64,000 nt of DNA, taken from assembly GCA_037176725.1 (NCBI GenBank), contig JAZBRS010000074.1, forward strand, positions 63,244,001 through 63,308,000, written 5' to 3'. Position 1 is the stretch's first letter, and each line of letters begins with the position of its first letter. Both the position numbers and the translations under genes were made by a program. This stretch comes from Posidonia oceanica (lineage: Eukaryota; Streptophyta; Magnoliopsida; Alismatales; Posidoniaceae). Positions 48,064 to 61,241 of the stretch are shown piece after piece. The notes beneath the pieces are model-generated. The model was not told the DNA's origin and did not search any database. It saw nothing but the letters and a program-made list of their open reading frames with translations.

Positions 48064-51000
48064 TGTAGTAATCCCAGTGTTCAGATCGTCCATGCACATT
48101 GCCAAAGCTCGCGTGCACCGATCAGAATCAGGCTTATTATTAGCGGCTATGTCCGAGAAGGAAGACTTAACTCGAAAACATTTAAAAAAGGGAAAAGGGG
48201 AAGAAAAGAAGAAGATAAGACAAAATCGGAGTCGCCACCAAGTCTATTAAATCGGGAGACAAGGAAAATCAGGGAAATACGTGAATAATCACGCAAAACC
48301 AAGCAAAAGATGCAATGCAAGGCAATGCAAAAGAAATGAGATGCAAATGATGTGACTCGTGCCTAGGATAAGAGTAATATGGTCATTGCGGGCCAAGAGA
48401 GAGGGCAAGGACTCCTGTTACGTGCGGGGAAGGTGTTAGGCACCCCCGACACGCCCGAGAATCGGTCTTTCTAGGCTTACGCTCGCATACGCAGGGAAAT
48501 GCAGACTTTGAATGCCTGAGTGCCAATGAATGCCTATCTAAATGCTCAAAGGTGTGCTCTAAGTGATGGAATGCAATGCAAGAAAGTAAACGTGCAGTCT
48601 AAGCGCTCAGCAGCGCTATCTGTGTTCCGAACCGGGCGAAACCTGGCTCGTGAGAACTCCAAGCAGTAAGCATCACTGCCCTATATGCAAATGCAGGCAA
48701 TAAAACAAAACAGCGGTGAAAACGGGCAGTACGGGCAACATGCGAGAGGAAATAACGTAAAACGCGCGAAACGGTGCGAGAAGCGAAGTCGACACGCAAA
48801 ACGATACAAGAAACAAGGCAAGAACGTAAAACGGTGCAAGAAACAAAACGAGAAGGCAGAACGGTGCGAGAAACAAAGTCGGTACGCAAGATGGCGCAAG
48901 AACGAAGCAAGAACGTGAAACAGTGCAAGAGACGAAGTCGGCACGCAAAACGGTGCGAGAAAAAGGCGGACACGCAAAACGATGCGAGAAACAAAGCTGG
49001 CACGCAAAACGGTGCAAGAAACAAAACGACACGCAAAACGATACGAGAAACAAAGCTGGCACGCAAAACGATGCGAGAAACAAAGCTGGTACGCAAAACG
49101 ATGCGAGAAACAAAGCCGGACACGCAAAACGGTGCAAGAAACAAAGCGGCACGCAAAATGATGCGAGAAACAAAGCTGGCATGCAAAACGATGCAAGAAA
49201 CAAAGCTGGCACGCAAAACGATGCGAGAAACAAAGTCGGGCACGCAAAACGGTGCAAGAAACAAAGCGGCACACAAAACAGTGCAAGAAACAAAGTCGGG
49301 CACGCAAAACGGTGCAAGAAACAAAGCCGGACATGCAAAACGGTGCAAGAAACAAAGCGGCACGCAAAACGGTGCGAGAAACAAAGCAGGCACGCAAAAC
49401 GATGCAAGAAACAAAGCGGCACGCAAAACGATGCGAGAAAAAAGCGGCAAAGAGTGTGTAAAAGCCATGCAATGCGAATGATATGCGAAAGATGCTGCCG
49501 AAGTTCAAGAGGACTTACCTTGGAAATCTGAAGCCTGGTCTGAAATCTGATTGGTCCATGCTGAAGAGCGCTCCGCCGGGGTCGTCCAGGTAGCTTAGTT
49601 GAGAAGATCCGTGCCGAATCTGAAGATATTCAGACTTCAAGCCAGGAGGCCAAAAAAGGGGAGAAGAAGAGATCTAAGTGCAAAAGGGGGCCTAGGGGTG
49701 TGCAGAACAGGTCCTCCCACGTAAATGGGAGCTAAGGATGCTCAGGTGTGTGCGAGAAATGCCAGATGCAAGAATGCATGAATGCAATGCATGCAGAATG
49801 CAAGAAAAGACTTAGGGATGATTTTTCAGAAAACTGGGGACTTACATGCAATTTTGAAAAGATGGGGATCTAAATGCAAGGATTTTGAAAGGTTAGAGGC
49901 TTTTATGCAGGGTTTTTGGGAAGCGGAGGGCCTGAATGCAATTTTACAAAATGCAGGGTTCAAAGTGCAAATTTTCAGGGTAGCCATGCATCAGAGCAAG
50001 CCTTGGAAATCGAATGGTAAATCGGCATGCAATTTTGAAATCAATAAGGTCTAAAATGCAATTTTTCCAGCAAAACAGGGGTCTGAGTGGTCTGGGAATG
50101 CAAACATGGGCCTATATGCAGTTTTTCAAACATGCAGGGTCAAAAATGCAATTTTATAAGCAAAATGAGCATTTAAATGCATGCTGTGCATTGATGAAGG
50201 ACCTATATGCAAAAATCAGATAATATGAGAGAAATGATGCAATGCAGTAAGGAAAATTGAAAAATAAAACCTAAGTTAGCAGATCAGAGGATTAAATTGC
50301 AAATAAGAACAGCAACAGAGGCTAAAAATGCAATATAGCAAGGTAAAATATAAGCATTAAATCAGATTAATATCAGTAAGACTAACATGCAATAATATAA
50401 AGCTAGAGGACCAGAATTTAAACAAAATACTGAAGAGAAGTACTGTGGCGGGACTAACATGCAATTAACTAATTTTTTAAGTTTTTCATGCAATTTTATA
50501 AGATTAACATACGAAATTAAATGAATGATAAACAGGAACAGGACTGGAAAGCAATAAAGTAAGAAAGCAAGGCAAATATGCAATTTGATGGCAAAATAGC
50601 TTAGTAAACAGAAATAAAGCTACAGTAACCAAAGGAAAAGCCGGACACTGTAGCAAAATGCTACCAGTGCCCGGAGAAGGTGAGAGGGGGTGCTGGAGGG
50701 GCGGAGACACGGCAGCAGTGCTCTCCGGAGCTTGGCAGAGGTCACTGTGGCGTCGGCGAGCCGTGACGCTGCCTGAGGATGGCTGGAAGCGGCGTCGGAG
50801 GTCTGCAGTCCAGAGGGAGACCGTCCGGGCGATCGACACGACGGGAGGAAGTTCTGAAGGCACCGGCATGATCCCGGGGTCCATGCGGAGCGGAGACGAT
50901 CGTCGGGGCAGCGTTTTGCAGGCCGGAGCGGCAAGGCAAGCTCGGAGCTCGCCGGAAAAGACGAGTCAGCGACGGTGCTAACCCGACGAAGGAGGAGAGG

Positions 51001-53780
51001 AAACCCCGATTTGAGGGGTTAGGAAGCAGGAGCGGAAGAAAACTAAGCTAAGGGGGCAAAGAAATACCTATTTGGATGGTCAGCGCGCTCCCCCGACGTC
51101 AGTGGCTTTACCAGGCGACAGCGGCGATGGTTCGGCTGTTGCAGACGTTCCGGCGACTCACGAAGGTTCGAACCCACTCCTGGCGATCCTCCGGAACTTT
51201 CTGAATGCCCAGGTGCGAGCTTGCAGGCTGGCGGAAGAGGAGGGGATTTTTGGGTTCCACTGGTTCTACCGGAGGTGGGGGGAGGGTTCTGTGGCTCTTC
51301 GGGCTAAACAGGAGGTTCTGGTGAAATGCTGGGAGTCTAGCGAGGGTTTCTGGAAGCTTGAGTTGGGTCGTGGAGGCTTGTGGTGGATGTTTGCCGGCGT
51401 GGTGATTTCTGGTCAGAAATAGGAATAGGTGTTTGTTGTGTCGGGTTTGCTGCGTGGTGAGAGTTGGGCTGAAGGCTGGGGTGGCTTGGGAAGATGGTGT
51501 TCAGGCGAGTTGGGTGGAGGGATTTTGGAGAGTTCTGTGGTCTGTGGTGCGGGAATTCTGGACAGAGGGTGAGTTGGGTTGCTGTTGGAACTCCAGGTGG
51601 TTCGGGGGTGATTACTGGGTGGAATTGGGTGAGGAATGGAGGGCTGGAAAGGTGGTTGTCTGGGTGAGATTGGGGAGGAAATTGGAGGGTTCTACCGGGT
51701 GTTGGGTGCTCTGAGACGGATGAAAAAGAAGAGGAAGAAGAATGTTGAATTGCAGTCGGAAGAGGAGGGGATTCTCGGTCTTTCTCTCGCTCTGGGTTGC
51801 ACACAGGAGAAAGGTCCGAGGTTCTGGGTGCTTGGCCGGGGTGAATTCTAGTGAGTAGCTACTGGTTTCTATTCCTATTTGGTTTGCAGGTGTCTGGCTG
51901 CCATTAATGGCTCAGAGAGGTGATGACAGGGTGTTTGCAGGTGCATGGGAGGAGGGCGGCGCACGTCAGTCCGGCCTGGGCAGAGGTCGTGCGGCGCGCA
52001 AGGACGGTCAGGTCTGAGGTGGGTGAGCTGTCGATCCGAGGAGAGAGTTGCAGAGAAAAAGGAAAGAAAGAAATTCGAGACAGGCGGGAGAGGAAGAAGG
52101 AGGGAGGAAGGAGAGAAGTTGGCCGTGGGCCGAGCCTGCGAAAAAAAAGAAATAAAAAAGAAAGAAAAGAGGAGTAGAGGGGCCAGGTGGGCCGGACCAA
52201 GAAGAAAAAGAAAAAAAAGGAAGGAAGGGAAGAAAGAAAGGAGGAAGAGAAGGGAGAGAAATAAATGAAAAAAAGATAAAATAAAATAAACATAGGAAGG
52301 GTTTTTTAGAGTGATTGGGTTTTAAGTTGGAACTTTGATTAAGTTTTTTAATGATTATTTTCGATTAGTTAACTAGGTTTGAAGGGATTTTAGTTTTGAT
52401 TAGGGTTTTTAGAGTTTTGTTCATTTTGATTTGTTTTTTATTTTGATTAAATGTTTGTTAAGTCTTTTAAGTTGTTTTCTAATTATGTTTTCCTTGTTAA
52501 GTACCTGGGATGTTAATTAGGATTTTTTAAAGTTTGTTTTTAAACTAATTAGAGTGGGTTTTGGATTTTTGATTTCGGTCTTTTTTTGCTTAAGTCCTTT
52601 TGATTTGTTTTTGATTTTTTTCTATTGAGTTCTTTTAATTAATTTCTTTTTTTTGTTAGGTCTTCTTATTAAGTTTTTAGTTGGGTGTTTTTGGATTCTT
52701 GATTGTTTGTTATTATTATTATTTTTCTTTTTTTTTAATTAGGTTTTTGAGTTGTTCTTCTTATATTTGTTAGGTTTCTTCTTTTTTCCTTAATTAGTTG
52801 TCTTAGCACTTTTTAATTGTTTTCTTTTCTTTTTAGGAATTATTTTCGATTGTATTTTTAGTAAGGTTCTTACTTTGACTTGTTTTGATTACTTTTTGGT
52901 TTTTCCTTGATTTTACAGCATTTTCTTTTGGTTGGTTTCGCATTTTTTTAGTTGCATTCTTGGTTTTCCATTTTGGCTAGATTTAGTTATGTTTAGATTT
53001 TTAATTGTTTGCTTAATGTTTTTAATTATTTTCCTTAGGGTTTTGATTTGTTTTCCTTTTGTTTTGGAGTTTTGAAGGATTTTTAAGGGTTTTTTAGGGG
53101 TTTAGTAAGAGAAAAGGAAAGGAAATTGAAAGGAAGAAGAAAAGAGAGAAATGGAGGAATAAAGAGGAAAGAGAGGAGTTGAAAGAAAATAATTTTTGAA
53201 AAAATCAAGGAAAATGGTAAAAATAAGATAAAATAGGAATAAGATTGAGAATAGATAGAAGCACAAGGGGGGCCCACAGTCAGGCAAAAAAGAGGGAGAA
53301 AAGGAGGTGAAAAGAAGGAGGATAATCAGGAGAGAGAGAGGAGAGAGAAAAGAATAATCCAAGAGAGAGAAAAGGATAATCTGGGCAAAAGGAGGGTTTA
53401 GAGGTTTTGAAAAGGGGTGAAATTTGGTAGGTGTGCAGTCTAGGGTCTCTAGTCTTGGTCTTAGGGTTTTGGTTTGGTTTTGAGAAGGTTTTAGAAGGGT
53501 TTTGAGGTGTAGAAAAAGGGTAGTTTTACCTAAGTTTTCTAGGATTTTTGGGAGTGGTTTTGATTTGAAATTTTAAGGGCTCTTTGGTGGGTTTCCTAAG
53601 TTAGAAAGGATAAGTTTTCCTATGGTTTTTGGGTAGTTTTTGGATTCAGGAAAGGGGTGTAATCTTAGGTTGAGTTTGGGCTTGTTTTGAGAGGAAAGAA
53701 GAAAGGAAATGTGTGGGTTTGGATTCAGAAGCCACCAAAAGATTCCAATCGATTCAGCCTACCAAAATGGGGTGTCAACA
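48064..53780 (-). mobile_element. minus-strand solo LTR (5.7 kb) with TSD CATTT
   Basis: Start TGTTGACACCCCATTTTGG at 53780; end ATTACTACA at 48064. TSD CATTT is at 48059-48063 and 53781-53785. It inserted tail-to-tail into the periodic block of the plus-strand solo LTR. Inside, leftward: GA-rich and telomere-like blocks (53100-53760), T-rich block (52290-53100), G-rich exon-like blocks (50640-52260), periodic block (49680-50640), donor-like AAG/GTAAGT (49513-49520), minisatellite (48747-49450) and R/U5-like end (48064-48720). Confidence 0.92.
48747..49450. repeat. 28-30-bp minisatellite, about 24 copies (CACGCAAAACG type)
   Basis: Unit ACGCAAAACG(A/G)TGC(A/G)AG plus AAACAAAG(C/T)(C/T)GGC. 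It keeps several frames open on both strands for over 200 codons (for example 48681-49508 minus and 48774-49481 plus), giving repeated RNKAGTQNDA-like or FCVPALFLAS-like peptides. This is what a stop-free short repeat does and is not evidence of a gene. It corresponds in position to the shorter arrays at 11505-11790 and 35220-35400. Confidence 0.92.
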
Positions 53781-55606
53781 CATTTATTTTAATTACACTT
53801 AGGTCTTTATCTTTTGCATTCTTGCATGCATGGCAACTTCATATCATCGCATATCACACCCTAGCACCTGTTTGAGCATTGTTAGTCTCATTACATGTAG
53901 GACACCCTGCATTGCACACACATAGGGGTAATTTGCACTTAGACCCCCATTTAGACTATTTTTCGGGCCCTTGAGCCATCTAACTTGAAACCTGAATAAC
54001 TTTTAATCGGACCGTCGGATCTTCATGATCTAACCATCCAGGTATTCCCGGTTGCATGATCTTTCACCCTGACCAAGGTTATTTCAGATCAGGCCTCAGA
54101 TCTTCAAGATAAGTGCACCTGAATCATTGCATATCACTTATTGCATACATACTTGCACTGCATACATTGTTTCGCGCCCTATGTCCTCATGCATTTAGAT
54201 TAGGATTTCTGTCTTCGCCTTGTTTCCCCTTTGCCGGTTTTCGCACTTGCATTGCGTGGTTTTGTTCAAATGGCTTTCCAATCTTGTTTTCTTTCTCCTT
54301 TGCCAGTTTTCATACTTGCATTGCGCAGTTTTACTTGATGTTTTGTTTCGCACTCGCCTTGCATGATTTATCGCTTCTGTTTTGTTTCCCCTTTGCATGT
54401 CGCACACTTGCATTGCATGGCTTTATCGGCGTTTTATTTTATCGCCTGCATTTGCATTAGCGCAGTGATGTTTACTGCCAGTAGTTCTTACGAATCAAGG
54501 CCCGCCCTATTCGGAACGTTGACAGCGTAGCTGAGCACATAGATTGCACGTTTATTTTCTTTCCGCGCATCACAACACTTAGAGTATACACTCGGGCATG
54601 TTTACTTCAGCATACATGGCATTTAGGCATTTAAGCATTTAGGCATTCATCTGAGCATCCATAGCATAGGCATAGCATCCCTCGTCCCTAGGACGTGCAG
54701 TTAGGCAATCGTTATTGATATCCTGTAAATGCGGGTGAGAATAGCCAAGAAAGACCGATTCCGGATGTGTCGGGGATGCTTAACACCTTCCCCACGCGTA
54801 ACAGGAGTCCTTATCCTTTCTCTGGACCTGTAATGACCGTTTTACCCTTATCCTTGACACGAGTCATCCTTTTACATCTGGTTTTGCATGTCTTTTCATG
54901 CATTTCCCCGGTTGAATAGACTAGGTGGCGACTCCCTTTTGTCTTACCTCTTTTATCTTCGCGTTTTCTCGGTGTTTTCGAGTCGAGTTTCTCCCCGGAT
55001 TCACTGCCGACAGCGGCTTCTTCTCCCCTTTCATGGCACGATCACATTGCAAGCTATGGCAGCATGCGAGGCCTGCCGTGGGCTCCCAAGAAAAGGTCAC
55101 AGGAAAGTGGCGACTCCATATCTGCTTTATCTTTGTTTTCCCTCTTAGCGACGGCACTCATAGTGATCTCTCTCTTTCGGACCCCTCGCCAGTCCGAATT
55201 CTCGAGGCGGGGATGGCTACAACATCCTCTCAGCGCTGCTTGCTGTCCAAAGCCGATTTTTGGGTTATGCAAATTTTTATGTATTTTTGCATTTTACGCA
55301 TGTTTTTGGGTTTTTGTGGGTTTTGTATTTTTTATGGTTTTTTCTTGTTTGGAAAAGCATAAAATGGGAAAACCAGCAGGAAGGGAAAACATGTTTTTGT
55401 AGTTTTGGTATTTTTTATTTTTTTTGATGTTTTTGGTTTTCCAGGATACAGGAAGAAGGAATGTGCATGCGGGAAATGGAAATGCATATTTTTGGGTTTT
55501 CCGTGACTTTATATTTTTTATAGTTTTCTGATAAGGCGAGAAAACGAGAAAACAAAACCAAAGGAACGAAAAGACAATGCAGGAAACAAAAAGAAGGTAA
55601 GAGAGA

Positions 55607-55616
55607 CTTACCTGTC
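55607..55616 (-). promoter_or_regulatory. 5' splice-donor-like site after gag
   Basis: On the minus strand GACAG/GTAAG, with the boundary between 55612 and 55611, lies 12 bases after the gag stop at 55624. Ogre-type elements are known to splice an intron between the gag-protease and RT parts. Here the downstream exon is not found: 55227-55606 is T-rich or repetitive with no coding match, and the solo LTR follows. Confidence 0.5.
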
Positions 55617-55623
55617 AGCAACC

Positions 55624-58137
55624 TCAGGATGGAGGTGTTGGGTCTGCTCCTACGCTGTTGGTGCTACCGGCGGGGTCCATCGGGATGATCGGCGACGCTG
55701 TAGGGTCCGCTGATGGCAGTGCCGGGAGCACTGAGGCTATTGGAGCTGCTAATGGCAGTGCGGGGAGCACTAGAGCTGCCGGGGTTGAAGGAGATACGGA
55801 CCTAGATGGTGCTGCGATCGGGTTTGCTGGTGATGCTGTCGCTGCGTCTTCGAGCGTCCCCCGGGTGAGCTGAGAAAGGTGAGAAGAGGAGATTGCGCCG
55901 ATGGGATCAGAAGGATCCACCGGGGTGGAGCTGAACTCAGAGAAGACAGGAGTGAGGGTGAAGACCCCCGAGGTTCCAACACCTTCAAAGCCTGCAGGCT
56001 CGGATGAGGAAGGGTCGGCTACACTAGGGTGTGCGAGTGCTGGTGCAGGTGCGTGTGCAAGTGTCGATGTAGGTGCTGCCTCCTGCACGACAACGCTGAT
56101 GATCTTCCGGTCAATAAGGCACTGAATGCCATCCCGTAAAGTGAAGCAGTTATCCATCGAGTGCCCCGTGGCTTAGTGGAAACTGCAGAACTAATTCGTA
56201 TCATACCACCGCAGAGGGGGATTCGATGATGGACAAATAGCCGGGAGTCTCAGGAGTGACTCAACCTAGGGAAAGATGACACTCAAAGGCTTGGTCAGAG
56301 GAGTGTAATCGCATTCGGCGCGACGAGGTCATCTTTGCCCCGGTTGGAGTCCTTGCTGAGCTGGTGCGACGGGATGCACTGGCTCGACGGTGGCAGTGTG
56401 TGCAAGACTATGTGCGTAATCTAGCGGAGTAGAGTCTGGCTGACTCGCTACATTGGCAGGCTCTACTAGTGATTCGACGCACGCAACGGTGTGCTGCTCG
56501 GAGTAGCCGATGGCGGAGTCGTTATTGCTATTGTTGTTGCTGTGATGATTGCTGCCGCTGGAGGTGTTGTTGGCCTGCCTAGCCATTACCGAAAGTGCGG
56601 AGAAATTCCCACTTCGCAGTGAGCTTTCCACGTTGGTGCCAGCTCTAATCAACGATGCATAACTAGTGACTGGTTGGATGGATAGTAGGGCTCCAGTCGC
56701 TGGCTGTGCACCTTTGATGATCATTTCAATAGATTCCTCATTGGAGGGTCTATCTCTGACCTGGGCGGCTAAGGAACGCCAGCGACTGACATACTCCCCG
56801 AATGGCTCGTGGGGCCTCTACCGGATGGCGACAAGATCCTCTCGCTTGGGGATCAAGTCGACGAATGCTTGGGAAAGATCCTTCCAAGTCTGGATCACGG
56901 CCATGTCAAGGGAAGTGAACCACTTGAGAGTGGGGCCGGTCAAACTCTTCTGAAACAGGCGGATCAGGAGCCTTTCGTCAGCCTGAAGCTGAGCAAGGTC
57001 TCCGCAGTATGCCCTCAGGTGCGAGATGGGGCAACCTCTACCATTGTACTTTTCAAATTCCAGGATGCGGAAGTTCAAAGGGAGTATGGCCTCTGGGAAG
57101 TGGCAGAGGTTCCAGAATTTGTAAGACTGGCGGTCCATGCCTTGCACTTGATGAAGTGCTCTTTCTAGATCGCCCATCCTGGCAAGGAGAGCGTCAGAAA
57201 CTGCTACTGGCGATGATTGTGCAGTTGAGGCAGGGACTGCGTATGCCATATGGGTCGCGCGAAAGCGCTCCTCCGGATCCACCATCACGCCACCTGGTGT
57301 CGAGGCATAAGGGCCAGCATACCCGTGCAAGGGTAAATGGTGTTGTGACATGCATGTTGGGATCTGAACTTGACGCATGGGTGGTGGATAAGATAAATGC
57401 TGTGTTGTGTAAGGTGTAGTACGTGGGAGTAGTAGCTGTTGCACCAGCACAGTCCCAAACAACGGGCTCAGTGGGTGCTGCGCTTCGGTCAATCCAGGGG
57501 ACTGGGCACCAGATAATGGAGTAGCATACAGTGGATAGTGCCGTGTAGATGCAGGAGGCAGATAAGGCGCCCACATTGCCGAAGCTTTGAGGAGCTAGGG
57601 TGATGGCAAGGGCAGAAATGCAATGTGGTGAGCCTGCAGGGCTATGGTGGGCTGCACCGAAACCTCAAGGGTCGGAAGGAAAGAGTGGACCGCGGTCGGG
57701 TCGAGTGCAAAAGCCATGCCTCGCAACCTCTCAGCCTGAGCCAACAGATACTGTGCTTGCGAGACAGGGGACTCGCCAACTGACAAGCCGAGATGCAAAG
57801 GGGTGTCCGCGAAAGGGGGCACAGAAACAGAGGAGCCAAAAGGGAGAGACCCTATGACAGAAGCAGCCGCAAACGTCTGGATTCCCGAGATGGGAAGGCC
57901 CTGGGAAGGAATGAAAGGCGACGCTCCTGGAGCCTGAGTGGCGGTCACCATGGTTGCCTCGGTGACAAGCTCCGGATCGACTTGGGTCTGCCCTCATTCC
58001 AAGTAAAAGGGCTGGGAAGTCTCCTGCACTAGAAGTGGTGAAGAGACAACGGACGTCAAAGTGAGAGAAGGAGGGACCGAAATTGGGGTCCCCTCTGATG
58101 CCAAAGAGGAAAGAGGCTCGCTGGTTTGCAGGGCCAT
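55624..58137 (-). pseudogene. gag: gag of Tat/Ogre-type element, full length, nonsense-inactivated
   Basis: A single minus-strand frame from ATG 58137 to TGA 55624, about 837 codons. It is broken only by in-frame stops (TGA 57994-57996, TAG 57595-57597, TAG 56818-56820, TGA 56329-56331, and several between 56270 and 56160). N-terminal third: Ser/Pro/Thr-rich linker. Core retrotransposon gag domain about 57060-56740, with the motifs FEKYNGRGCP, LRAYCGDLAQL, DERLLIRLFQKSLTGPTLKWF, TWKDLSQAFVDLIP and EYVSRWRSLAAQV. Then an Asn/Ser-rich linker, a CHHC-type knuckle (C-X2-H-X4-H-X4-C, about 56200-56155, containing a stop) and an Ala/Pro-rich tail. Gag forms the particle that packages element RNA. 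The absence of frameshifts with at least six stops suggests decay by point mutation, possibly methylcytosine deamination. Confidence 0.88.
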
Positions 58138-59220
58138 AACGGACTGTGAGCGGGTGCGAATGGGTCTGCGGCTGAGAGCAGAGACACGAGACCTAAGACG
58201 AGCTATTGTCGGAGGCAACGGATAGCTCAAAGACAAGGATGGGGGACGCTCGAGGTCCTGGCTGAGGATCCCGCAACTACCTGTGGACACGAGAAATAAC
58301 AAAGGCGTCAGGGGATGGACGCAATGCAAGTTATTAGGGTGGCATGAATGGCACACATGCAGATGAATGTCCTAGTATGCACTCTCTCACTATGCATGTC
58401 CTGAGTACGCCGGTTACTTGGACTCACTCATGGGTATGGGTTTATTGACTCAGGTCAGAAAAAGTAGGTTCCCGTCTAAATCCTGGCCAAAGTTCAGGCA
58501 ATAACGAGTGGTGTGTTAGGAGCCTTAACCCTGCCATAGCATGGGTTGTACCCTCTACTAACACCGACACGACCCCAGACAAGGGGGGACAAACCGACCT
58601 GCTTGCCCCATGCCAAAGCGATGGAACAAAAGACCGGGATTGTCCTTCTAAGACTAAGTGGGTGGACTCGGGGCTGAGAAGATTCATGCTTCTAGTATGA
58701 TCAGTCATATGAGTATGCTTTGATGTTTTTTACTTGCATTTTAGTTAGCCAAAGGGGGAAAATTGCAAGTTTGGCTCTAGTTGTGCTTAAATGTTGCTGT
58801 TTGGCTTTATTTGTAGCTTTTAAATTAAACCAAAGAGGAAGCAAGCATGTTTCTAATATCCTAGGCATGCAAAAGCATGAAGGGGAAAGAAACATCAAGT
58901 CATGGCATGCAAACAATCATGTACCAAGGCAAACGGCATGTGCATGGCATGTGTAAGTGTTATGGACATGATGGTGAAGGGAAATATTCATCACATTAAA
59001 AGGCAAGAATACATGGCATGTGCATGTGTAGTGGCATAGCATTTGTGTAAAACAAAACATTCACTACTCAAAAGGCATGTATTATTGTGTTAAGCAAGTA
59101 TTTAGGCATGGCATTAAGTAAGAGATAAAGCATGCATAAGCATGAGGGCAAGCAGGTAAAGCAAGCACAATCGAAAAAACCATGCAAGCGAAAAGCCAAA
59201 ACGAAAGTCGAAGTCTTCCA
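58138..59220 (-). other. untranslated leader of the split element
   Basis: Between PBS and gag. It shares blocks with the other two leaders (58540-58610 with 690-780 and 36210-36290; also 58700-59130 with 840-1280). It carries no reading frame conserved among the copies and is a candidate packaging region. Confidence 0.6.
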
Positions 59221-59238
59221 TCCCCAGCGGAGTCGCCA
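59221..59238 (-). other. primer binding site (tRNA-Arg-like)
   Basis: On the minus strand TGGCGACTCCGCTGGGGA, one base from the LTR end at 59240. It is the best-preserved PBS in the window. By family knowledge it matches the 3' end of plant tRNA-Arg. Confidence 0.9.
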
Positions 59239-59881
59239 CTGTTGTGACCACGCCTCGGCGACACGGTCGCACGCTGCCAAAGCTTGCGCGTGTCGACTGG
59301 AGAGAAGGGCCACGGCCAACGGTGAATCCAAGGAAGGACACTCGACCCGAAAACATCGGAAACGCGAAGAAAACAAAGGATAAAGCAAAATGGAGTCGCC
59401 ACCTAGTCTATTAAATCGAAAGACGAGGAAAACCGAAGAAGGCATTAAAAACATGCAAATGCATGCAATGTTATGCAAAAGTAAGACTCGTGCCTAAGAC
59501 AAGGGCATAATGGTCATTGCGAGCCAAAGAAAGGGTAAAGACTCCTATTACGCACGGAGAAGGTGTTAGGCACCTCTGAAACGCTCGAAATCGGTCTTTC
59601 TAGGCTTTTCACTCACATATGCGGGAATGTCGGCAACCTTTAACTATACGGTCGAGGGCGAGGAATGCCATGCTATGCCATGAATGCTTTAATATGCTTA
59701 AATGCCATTTTGAAACCGTGCTATGCTTAGTGAAAACATGCCAGAATGGATGGTTAAAGTTGCAATGCCATTATGTAATGATAAATAAGCCAGGGAAGCA
59801 AAGTCAAAGGCAAGCGAGTTAAGTAAACGAGAAACGAGGCGGAAAAAGGGTGCTCTGTCCACCGTCTGACCTCAGGTGTGT

Positions 59882-60015
59882 GTCGCCTGTCATCCCGGCG
59901 ACAGGACACGTCACCGGTAGGAGCGGTGGCGGTACAGGTCGCCTGTTAAAGTGGCGGCGGCACGAGTTGCCTTTGAGAGCGGCGGCAGCACAAGTCGCCT
60001 GTCGGACAGGCGACA
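59882..60015. repeat. 28-nt phased array (GTCGCC type), five units
   Basis: Unit starts 59882, 59910, 59938, 59966 and 59994, exactly 28 bp apart. The last unit contains the inverted repeat GTCGCCTGTC/GACAGGCGAC with a one-base centre. Confidence 0.9.
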
Positions 60016-61241
60016 GAGCCCTCTGCTAGCTGCTTCAAACAACCAACTTCATCACCGACGAAAGGACATGCAAACATCGCGAAACATGAAACAAAATACA
60101 TTGAAATACAGAAGACATATCTAGGAACAAAACCATACAATTATTATGCAAAATGGGTACCTGGATTGCAAGATATGGCGGCTCAAAGTCTGGCTAGAGA
60201 ACTGCTGGAGACAACCAAACAATCCAAACGGTGACCTTTGGCGCCCATTTTAGCCATGCAAACGATTATGAAAAAATCAAACAACCATACATAGAGCTAG
60301 ATGGCATATTATAGAACACAATCACGCAATAAAAACTTGAAAACAAGGCTCGAATCGCCTCCTCCACCTCCGCCCCTTTTCGCCGGAAACAAACACGTCC
60401 TCCGGCCTTGGGGAAGACCGGCGAGCCACGGGACACCGCTGCGAGGCTCTGAGAGGGTTGAGGAATGAAGAGTGAGGTTCAAGGGATGCAGTGTGATGGC
60501 GGGGCGTTCTCCAACCGAGCTTAGTGGCCAACGGCCTCACACGGCCGACGAAGCCTTCGCCAGAGAAGAAAACTTGAAATCAGCAAACGAGGCTAAACAA
60601 CATGCAATTAACTAGCTAGGAAGCGAGAGAGGAGTGCCACAAGGCTAGGGGAAGCGTCGCTCACCTGCGGGGGCTCGTGGAGAGGCTCCCCGACGTGGGT
60701 CACTGGCAGACGGCGGTGTGGAGCTTGCAACTGCGCGGGAGGCAACAGCGGCGGCGTTACAGGGTTGGGCTGCATTCGTGTGTGTCTAGGGAACGTGTAG
60801 GAAGCGTTCCGGAGGTTGGTGGTGCAGTGGTGTGGCCTGCCGCAGTTGGCCGGCAGCGGAGGAACAGTGGCGAAGGTGCGGTGGATGCACAGAGGGGCTG
60901 GGTGACGTGTGGAAGGCTAGTGGGTTCTCTGGGATGCTGAGGAGTGTGTGGGATGCGAGGGAGAGAGGCTAAGGTCGCTGTGGAGTGGTTTCTCAAGCGA
61001 GGGAATGGCCAGTCATCGTTGTGTGTGAATGGTTTCTCCTCTGGTTTTGTTCGGCTGACGATTGCACAAAAGGAGATGGCAGGGCATGGCGTGCACGGGA
61101 GATCGTGGCAGGGTATGGCGTGCGAGGTGTCAGAGGCATGGGAGAGCTTTGGCAAGGAGATAGCGTGCATGGTAATGGCAGGCCGGCATAGGTGCAGGGT
61201 GGCGGGCGGCAGTTCACGTGGGAGAGAAGTTGAACAGGTGT

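Larger units (their letters stand above)
42330..55221 (+). mobile_element. plus-strand solo LTR (about 7.2 kb net) with TSD ACATC
   Basis: Starts TGTAGACACCCCATTTTGAC at 42330 and ends GGCTACA at 55221. TSD ACATC is at 42325-42329 and 55222-55226. No internal region survives. It hosts a LINE (42661-45322) and a minus-strand solo LTR (48064-53780). Native sequence includes AAACCCTA repeats (42480-42655 and 45340-45905), GC-rich blocks (46420-46850) with a donor-like CAG/GTAACC at about 46556, the periodic TTTAGGTCC block (46860-48063 and 53786-53930), the conserved GATCT...TCCAGG block (54000-54090) and the R/U5-like part (54460-55221). The terminal ~290 bp (54935-55221) diverges from relatives. 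Confidence 0.88.

Noticed and set aside
48599..49531. Long overlapping frames (200-289 codons) on both strands
   Set aside because: They lie wholly in a 28-30-bp minisatellite without stops. The peptides are repeats of one motif on either strand and have no start or context supporting a gene.
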